Shown here one piece after another: positions 8,419-11,765 of a DNA stretch of 11,765 nt. Each line of letters starts with the position of its first letter. Position 1 is the first letter of the stretch. Source of the DNA: Clostridia bacterium. Lineage in GTDB: Bacteria > Bacillota_A > Clostridia > Oscillospirales > Acutalibacteraceae. The translations under genes and the position numbers were made by a program. The notes under the pieces were generated by a model. It worked only from the letters and a program-made list of their open reading frames with translations, was not told where the DNA came from and made no database searches. The stretch covers positions 1 to 11,765 of the forward strand of contig JAFPAK010000351.1 of the NCBI GenBank assembly GCA_017390825.1, written 5' to 3'.

Positions 8419-9261
8419 TTAGTAAACGATTATCGGGATATAAAGTGTAAACATATACACAAACGGCGAAACTACCAAAAGACTGTCGATCCTATCTAAT
8501 ATACCGCCGTGACCCGGCATAATATTTCCATAATCCTTTAATCCGCACTCTCTCTTGATACAGGAGAACACAAGATCGCCGACTGTGCTTACAAGTGTAC
8601 CGATAAATCCTACAAGAAGCATCCAGCCGAGATTGGCTTTATAGCCCTCAAAAACAAATGAATTGAAAACAATACCTAATATCAAGCAAAACAATACATT
8701 TGTAACAATGCCGCCGATAAGACCTTCCACAGTCTTTTTGGGGCTGACCTTCGGGCAAAGCTTATTCTTGCCGAATTTTGATCCAACAAAATATGCACCG
8801 GTATCGCTGATCCATGCAGAGCCCAAAGCAATAAGCAGCATCATAAGTCCGTCAAATTTATGACCGTCAATACCTATTCCGGTATTGCTCACATAAGTCA
8901 ATGCAGCAAGTGAATTGGATATAAACACAGTCATAGCGCCTGCATATGTAATCTCTTTGATGCTAACCTTTTCGTGTTGAGTGATAAGTATCATCATAAG
9001 TGCGAAAGCATAAACCGCTGTTATAGATACCCTTGTGGGAGATATGTCAAAGAAGCAGTAATACGGTGCTATTGCCGCATATAAGCTCGACAACAGATAC
9101 ACTCCGAGATTTTTAACCATTTTTGTTGCACACAAAGCTTCATTTACAGCAACCAATGCAACTAACATAATTGCAATATTGAATATGATATTCGTTCTGA
9201 ATATCAACAACAATATTACAAAAACCACACCTATAAGTCCGGTGATAATACGCTGCTTCAT
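8419..9261 (-). CDS. cdsA: Phosphatidate cytidylyltransferase
   Basis: CdsA makes CDP-diacylglycerol from phosphatidic acid and CTP, the branch point of bacterial phospholipid synthesis, in the cytoplasmic membrane. The 280 residues consist mostly of hydrophobic helices (about eight or nine). The C-terminal family signature is complete: SCIKRECGLKDYGNIMPGHG at 233-252 followed by GILDRID (253-259), with K236-R237, K242-D243, H251-G-G and D256-R-x-D259. An earlier conserved stretch SDTGAYFVGSKFGKNKLCP lies at 152-170, followed by SPKKTVEG. The ATG has a near-perfect GGAGG (9269-9273) at 7 bases. It lies 20 bases after uppS and 13 before dxr. Many bacteria have uppS, cdsA and dxr in this order. 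Confidence 0.96.
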   Translation of the reverse strand: MKQRIITGLIGVVFVILLLIFRTNIIFNIAIMLVALVAVNEALCATKMVKNLGVYLLSSLYAAIAPYYCFFDISPTRVSITAVYAFALMMILITQHEKVSIKEITYAGAMTVFISNSLAALTYVSNTGIGIDGHKFDGLMMLLIALGSAWISDTGAYFVGSKFGKNKLCPKVSPKKTVEGLIGGIVTNVLFCLILGIVFNSFVFEGYKANLGWMLLVGFIGTLVSTVGDLVFSCIKRECGLKDYGNIMPGHGGILDRIDSLLVVSPFVYMFTLYIPIIVY

Positions 9262-9281
9262 TATATAACCTCCGCTGATAT

Positions 9282-9995
9282 TTACACTCCGCCGAATCTG
9301 CGGTTGCGTTTTTGAAAATCTATAATAGCTTTATCAAGATCACTTGATGAAAAGTCCGGCCATAATACATTTGAATACCAAAACTCACTGTATGCAGACT
9401 GCCAAAGCAAAAAGTTTGACAAGCGGTATTCACCGCTTGGGCGAATAATGAGATCGGGATCAGGCTGACCAGATGTGTAAATACGGTCTGATATTGAATT
9501 TTCATCAATATCCTCTGCGTTGATATTCTCATCAACAAGCTGCTTTACTGCGTACACAATCTCATCTCTTCCGCCATAATTCAACGCTATGTTCAACATA
9601 AGACCGGTAGCATCCTGTGACCCTTCTTCAGCATCTTTGATAAGCTGCTTTAATGTATCGTTCAAGGGCTCAAGGTCACCAACAAATTTAACTTTTATAT
9701 TCTCATCCTTGAAATTTTTAGCGTCACGCAGATAGTCCTCAAGCAACTTCATAATAGACGATACTTCATCGTCAGGACGCTTCCAATTCTCTGTTGAAAA
9801 CGCATAAACAGTAAGATGCTTTATCCCTATTTTATTACAGTATCTTGCTATCTCACGAAACCGTTTTGCGCCGGCTGAATGACCGGCACTGCGCGGCAGC
9901 CCTCTTTTCTTTGCCCATCTGCCGTTGCCATCCATAATAATACCTATGTGCAGCGGCAAACGATCAAAATCAATTTTTTCCTTCTTGAAAAACAT
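9282..9995 (-). CDS. uppS: Isoprenyl transferase (undecaprenyl diphosphate synthase)
   Basis: UppS condenses isopentenyl diphosphate with farnesyl diphosphate to the C55 carrier lipid needed for peptidoglycan and other wall polymers. The 237 residues are a normal cis-prenyltransferase. Visible motifs are HIGIIMDGNGRWA (16-28, catalytic D22), FSTENW (66-71), LNYGGRDEI (138-146) and RPSGEYRLSNFLLWQSAYSE (185-204). The usual RTSGE reads RPSGE here, a mild variation. There is no signal peptide; the enzyme acts on the inner face of the membrane. AGGA (10003-10006) lies 7 bases before the ATG, and the gap to frr is 16 bases. The product chain length cannot be decided from sequence alone, but the genomic position fits undecaprenyl synthase. 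Confidence 0.96.
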   Translation of the reverse strand: MFFKKEKIDFDRLPLHIGIIMDGNGRWAKKRGLPRSAGHSAGAKRFREIARYCNKIGIKHLTVYAFSTENWKRPDDEVSSIMKLLEDYLRDAKNFKDENIKVKFVGDLEPLNDTLKQLIKDAEEGSQDATGLMLNIALNYGGRDEIVYAVKQLVDENINAEDIDENSISDRIYTSGQPDPDLIIRPSGEYRLSNFLLWQSAYSEFWYSNVLWPDFSSSDLDKAIIDFQKRNRRFGGV

Positions 9996-10011
9996 ATCTC
10001 TTTCCTACCGA

Positions 10012-10554
10012 TTAGATAGACATGATCTCTTTTTCTTTCTTCTCAGCGAGAGTATCAGCCTCTTTGCAAAACTTATCCGTTTCATTTTGTATCTTTTTCT
10101 CATAATTCTTGAGGTCATCCTCTGTGATCTCGCCGTTCTTCTTCATTGTTTTATAGCGCTCAATAGCGTCACGACGAATAGAACGGATAGCGATCTTACA
10201 GTCCTCAGCATATTTCTTAATATCCTTGCAAATCTCCTTACGGCGCTCTTCGGTAAGCTGTGGGAATATAAGACGGATAGACTTACCGTCGTTATTCGGG
10301 TTGATACCGAGATCAGATGCCTGAATTGCCTTTTCTATCTCTTTAAGGGTGCTCATATCCCAAGGCTGAATAAGCAATGTTCTTGCATCAGGTGAAGAAA
10401 TTGCAGCCATCTGACCGATAGGTGTAGGTACACCGTAATAATCAACGGCAATCTTATCAAGAACAGCAGCGCTTGCTCTGCCTGCTCTGATAGAACCGTA
10501 TTCCTTATCGAGTGAATTGAGGGATTTGTTCATTTTTTCTTTCATAATTTCCAT
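10012..10554 (-). CDS. frr: Ribosome recycling factor
   Basis: RRF splits the post-termination ribosome together with EF-G. The protein has 180 residues against a usual 185, the difference lying at the N-terminus. Typical features are the long helix with RAGRAS (23-28), YYGVPTPIGQMA (39-50) of the small beta domain, LTEERRKE (100-107) and SIRRDA (125-130) in the three-helix bundle, and an acidic/lysine-rich C-terminal helix. The first of three nearby in-frame ATGs (codons 1, 4 and 8) is chosen because GGAG (10564-10567) lies 9 bases before it; the next ATG would be 18 bases away. The gap to pyrH is 81 bases and carries two small hairpins, the only break of that size in the operon. Confidence 0.97.
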   Translation of the reverse strand: MEIMKEKMNKSLNSLDKEYGSIRAGRASAAVLDKIAVDYYGVPTPIGQMAAISSPDARTLLIQPWDMSTLKEIEKAIQASDLGINPNNDGKSIRLIFPQLTEERRKEICKDIKKYAEDCKIAIRSIRRDAIERYKTMKKNGEITEDDLKNYEKKIQNETDKFCKEADTLAEKKEKEIMSI

Positions 10555-10571
10555 AGTTTCTCTCTCCGTTC

Positions 10572-10632
10572 TGCCGAAAATTCGGCTTTATATTAATACT
10601 AATTTATTTATGCCGATTTTATTCGGGCTTTA
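10572..10632 (-). repeat. Two similar hairpins in the pyrH-frr gap
   Basis: On the + strand the unit TGCCGAAAATTCGGCTTTA (10572-10590) recurs in altered form at 10611-10632 (TGCCGA, TTTTA, TTCGGGCTTTA). Each can fold with a GCCGA/TCGGC stem of about 5 bp, the second with a bulged G. In the - strand transcript neither is followed by a U run, so they do not look like terminators. They could protect or mark an mRNA processing site between pyrH and frr; that is speculation. Confidence 0.6.
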
Positions 10633-10635
10633 AAT

Positions 10636-11343
10636 TTAATTCTTGACAATAGTTCCGATGTTCTCTCCGCATACCGCACGGACGATATTATCTGTATCTT
10701 CAAGTGAGAATACGAGGATAGGCATGTCATTATCCATACAAAGCGAAGCAGCAGTACTGTCCATTACCTTAAGACCTTCATTAAGCACACTAATAAATGC
10801 AAGCTCATCATATTTAACTGCATCAGGATTTGTTTTGGGGTCGGAGTCATAAACGCCGTCAACATTAGTTGCCTTGAATACGATGTCTGCCTCGATCTCA
10901 ACAGCGCGCAAGGTTGCACCTGTGTCTGTCGAGAAAAACGGATTGCCCGTACCGCAACCAAATACAACAACTCTTCCCTTTTCAAGATGGCGGACAGCTC
11001 TTGCGCGAATATACGGCTCAGCTATTTTATCCATTTCGATGGCAGTCTGTACCCTCACCGGCACACCAACCTGCTCAAGCCCATCGGCGATGGCAAGGGA
11101 GTTGATAACAGTTGCAAGCATACCCATATGATCTGCTCTTGTTCTATCCATCTTGCCACTGGAACGGCCGCGCCAGAAGTTGCCGCCGCCGACAACAATG
11201 CCAACCTGAACACCCATATCCGTTACTTTCTTAATACTCTCGCTTACTTTTAAAACAGTATCAAAATCAAGACCGAAGCCATTTTTACCGGCAAGTGCCT
11301 CTCCGCTTAATTTTAATAGTATTCTTTTATATTTAGGAACCAT
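10636..11343 (-). CDS. pyrH: Uridylate kinase (UMP kinase)
   Basis: PyrH phosphorylates UMP to UDP with ATP and belongs to the amino acid kinase fold, forming hexamers in the cytoplasm. The 235-residue length is normal. Motifs are LLKLSGEAL (9-17), [10 protein letters not shown] (50-59), [11 protein letters not shown] (71-81), [11 protein letters not shown] (131-141), [13 protein letters not shown] (157-169) and the late MDSTAASL (194-201). The ATG is preceded by AAAGGA (11354-11359) at 10 bases. It is the first gene of the operon, with a promoter at 11385-11413. In many bacteria rpsB and tsf precede pyrH; here the upstream sequence is instead a divergently transcribed tRNA gene, so the ribosomal part of the cluster has been separated. 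Confidence 0.97.
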   Translation of the reverse strand: MVPKYKRILLKLSGEALAGKNGFGLDFDTVLKVSESIKKVTDMGVQVGIVVGGGNFWRGRSSGKMDRTRADHMGMLATVINSLAIADGLEQVGVPVRVQTAIEMDKIAEPYIRARAVRHLEKGRVVVFGCGTGNPFFSTDTGATLRAVEIEADIVFKATNVDGVYDSDPKTNPDAVKYDELAFISVLNEGLKVMDSTAASLCMDNDMPILVFSLEDTDNIVRAVCGENIGTIVKN

Positions 11344-11384
11344 AATAAAAACATCCTTTCATTAGCATATAATTATACATATAT

Positions 11385-11413
11385 ATAATACTATATTTAT
11401 TGCTCAATGTAAA
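11385..11413 (-). promoter_or_regulatory. Sigma-A type promoter of the pyrH-polC operon
   Basis: On the - strand TTTACA (11413-11408), a 17-base spacer and TATTAT (11390-11385) each match the housekeeping consensus in 5 of 6 positions. Transcription would begin near 11378, giving a leader of about 35 bases with no room for a riboswitch. It is the only good promoter I see for the eight genes. Confidence 0.65.
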
Positions 11414-11434
11414 GAAATAAATTTGTAAATATTC

Positions 11435-11443
11435 TGTGGATAA
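11435..11443 (-). promoter_or_regulatory. DnaA-box sequence between divergent promoters
   Basis: The - strand reads TTATCCACA, the strongest consensus DnaA box. It lies 22 bases upstream of the pyrH -35 element and 15 bases upstream of the tRNA -35 element. I noticed no other exact copy in the window. One 9-base match may be chance in AT-rich DNA, so binding by DnaA is only a possibility. Confidence 0.4.
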
Positions 11444-11457
11444 AATGAAAAAATGTC

Positions 11458-11486
11458 TTGACAAAATGTTGTGATATTAATATAAT
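11458..11486 (+). promoter_or_regulatory. Perfect-consensus promoter of tRNA-Thr
   Basis: TTGACA (11458-11463), a 17-base spacer and TATAAT (11481-11486) match the housekeeping sigma factor consensus at all 12 positions. Transcription should start near 11493, about 13 bases before the tRNA. Such strength fits a stable RNA gene. Confidence 0.9.
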
Positions 11487-11505
11487 AGATTTTGTTGAAT
11501 ATTTT

Positions 11506-11581
11506 GCTGATATGGCTCAGGTGGCAGAGCACTTCCTTGGTAAGGAAGAGGTCACCGGTTCGAATCCGGTTATCAGCTCCA
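11506..11581 (+). tRNA. tRNA-Thr, anticodon GGT
   Basis: A full cloverleaf folds by hand. Acceptor GCTGATA (11506-11512) pairs with TATCAGC (11571-11577). The D stem is GCTC/GAGC (11515-11518 with 11527-11530), the anticodon stem CTTCC/GGAAG (11532-11536 with 11544-11548) with loop TTGGTAA and anticodon GGT at 11539-11541. The T stem is ACCGG/CCGGT around loop TTCGAAT (11559-11565). The discriminator base is T (11578) and CCA is encoded (11579-11581). It decodes ACC and ACU. It is a single tRNA with its own promoter and terminator. Confidence 0.97.
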
Positions 11582-11590
11582 AAAAGAAAA

Positions 11591-11615
11591 GTCACACATC
11601 GTGTGGCTTTTTTTT
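11591..11615 (+). terminator. Rho-independent terminator of tRNA-Thr
   Basis: GTCACAC (11591-11597) and GTGTGGC (11601-11607) form a 7-bp stem (one G-T pair) with a 3-base loop, followed by eight T (11608-11615) and preceded by an A-rich run. It begins 10 bases after the tRNA CCA end. Confidence 0.9.
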
Positions 11616-11621
11616 GTTCTT

Positions 11622-11656
11622 TTCACTATTCTCTTTTCACTTTTCACTCTTCTCTA
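11622..11656 (+). repeat. Heptad tandem array, TTC(A/T)CTN x5
   Basis: Five uninterrupted 7-base units read TTCACTA, TTCTCTT, TTCACTT, TTCACTC, TTCTCTA. Within each unit only positions 4 and 7 vary. There is no gene over it. Short heptanucleotide arrays of this kind are known as bacterial minisatellites; copy number may vary between strains. Confidence 0.8.
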
Positions 11657-11674
11657 AAACTGTGTGACTTTTCC

Positions 11675-11709
11675 AGATAAAAGATAAGAAAGAAGAGATA
11701 AAAGAAAAG
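11675..11709 (+). repeat. Purine heptad array, AGA(T/A)AA(A/G)-like x5
   Basis: Five 7-base units read AGATAAA, AGATAAG, AAAGAAG, AGATAAA, AGAAAAG. The array is 35 bases long, as is the pyrimidine array 18 bases to its left, and is roughly its complement (TTTATCT against TTTCACT). The third unit is the least regular. Confidence 0.6.
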
Positions 11710-11711
11710 GT

Positions 11712-11748
11712 GTGGCTTCGCCACTAATATATACAATGCTTCGCATTG
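11712..11748. repeat. Two tandem hairpins with a shared GCTTCGC apex
   Basis: GTGGC-TTC-GCCAC (11712-11724) and CAATGC-TTC-GCATTG (11734-11748) are perfect small palindromes with stems of 5 and 6 bp and the same TTC loop, their GCTTCGC cores 23 bases apart. They follow the heptad arrays directly. The window ends 17 bases later, so the whole unit cannot be judged. They resemble REP-like intergenic palindromes. Confidence 0.65.
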
Positions 11749-11765
11749 ATTTACTGCCGCTTTTA

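Larger units (their letters stand above)
11586..11673. repeat. 12-bp perfect inverted repeat reusing the terminator arm
   Basis: GAAAAGTCACAC (11586-11597) is exactly complementary to GTGTGACTTTTC (11662-11673). The left arm is also the 5' arm of the tRNA terminator. The core GTGTG(A/G)CTT occurs three times in one orientation, at 11601, 11662 and 11710. The two arms enclose the pyrimidine-rich heptad array. Confidence 0.7.

Noticed and set aside
9925..10395. A 156-codon hydrophobic + strand frame across uppS and frr
   Set aside because: It is antisense to lysine-rich RRF and UppS coding sequence; the many Phe/Leu codons are complements of Lys/Glu codons, not membrane helices.
11344..11384. 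Possible riboswitch or attenuator before pyrH
   Set aside because: The predicted leader is only about 35 bases and AT-rich, with no stable hairpin other than chance AT pairings.
11404..11595. A 63-codon - strand frame containing 'GADNRIRTGDLFLTKEVLCHLS'
   Set aside because: This is the well-known false protein produced by translating the antisense strand of a tRNA gene.
11458..11680. Two short + strand frames (about 62-69 codons) across the tRNA and the repeats
   Set aside because: They run through the tRNA and its terminator, so they are artefacts of low-complexity sequence.

Overview
The window looks like chromosomal DNA of a low-to-middle GC Gram-positive anaerobe (Bacillota, class Clostridia). 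Ruminococcus or another member of the Oscillospiraceae is my best guess, but no lineage marker was searched. The grounds are a PolC-type replicative polymerase, strong AGGAGG-type ribosome binding sites, a tRNA gene with encoded CCA, the non-mevalonate isoprenoid genes, and the clostridial families DUF2325 and DUF3793.

Layout. Bases 1-768 (+ strand) hold the 3' end of a DUF2325 gene followed by a complete DUF3793 gene. The DUF2325 frame stops at 140, but the usual family C-terminus is encoded in the -1 frame up to 214, entered at an A-rich A_AAA_AAC site. A hairpin at 772-799 serves as a bidirectional terminator between DUF3793 and the convergent polC. Bases 807-11343 (- strand) form a tight eight-gene operon, transcribed from right to left: pyrH, frr, uppS, cdsA, dxr, rseP, ispG, polC. 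Gaps are 4-23 bases, except 81 bases between pyrH and frr, which holds two similar small hairpins. Bases 11344-11505 are a divergent control region with a promoter for pyrH (-), a perfect-consensus promoter for tRNA-Thr (+), and a perfect DnaA-box sequence between them. The tRNA-Thr(GGT) gene lies at 11506-11581, with its terminator at 11591-11615. The rest, to 11765, is non-coding and repeat-rich: two five-unit heptad arrays, a 12-bp inverted repeat and two tandem hairpins.

How the genes work together. The operon mixes basic growth functions: UMP phosphorylation (PyrH), ribosome recycling (Frr), two MEP-pathway steps (Dxr, IspG), the undecaprenyl carrier synthase that uses isoprenoid precursors (UppS), CDP-diacylglycerol synthesis (CdsA), an intramembrane protease (RseP) and the replicative polymerase (PolC). 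It is a conserved core cluster. No defence system, CRISPR array, prophage or insertion sequence is visible. The less explained parts are the two ends: the frameshifted DUF2325/DUF3793 pair and the repeats after the tRNA.
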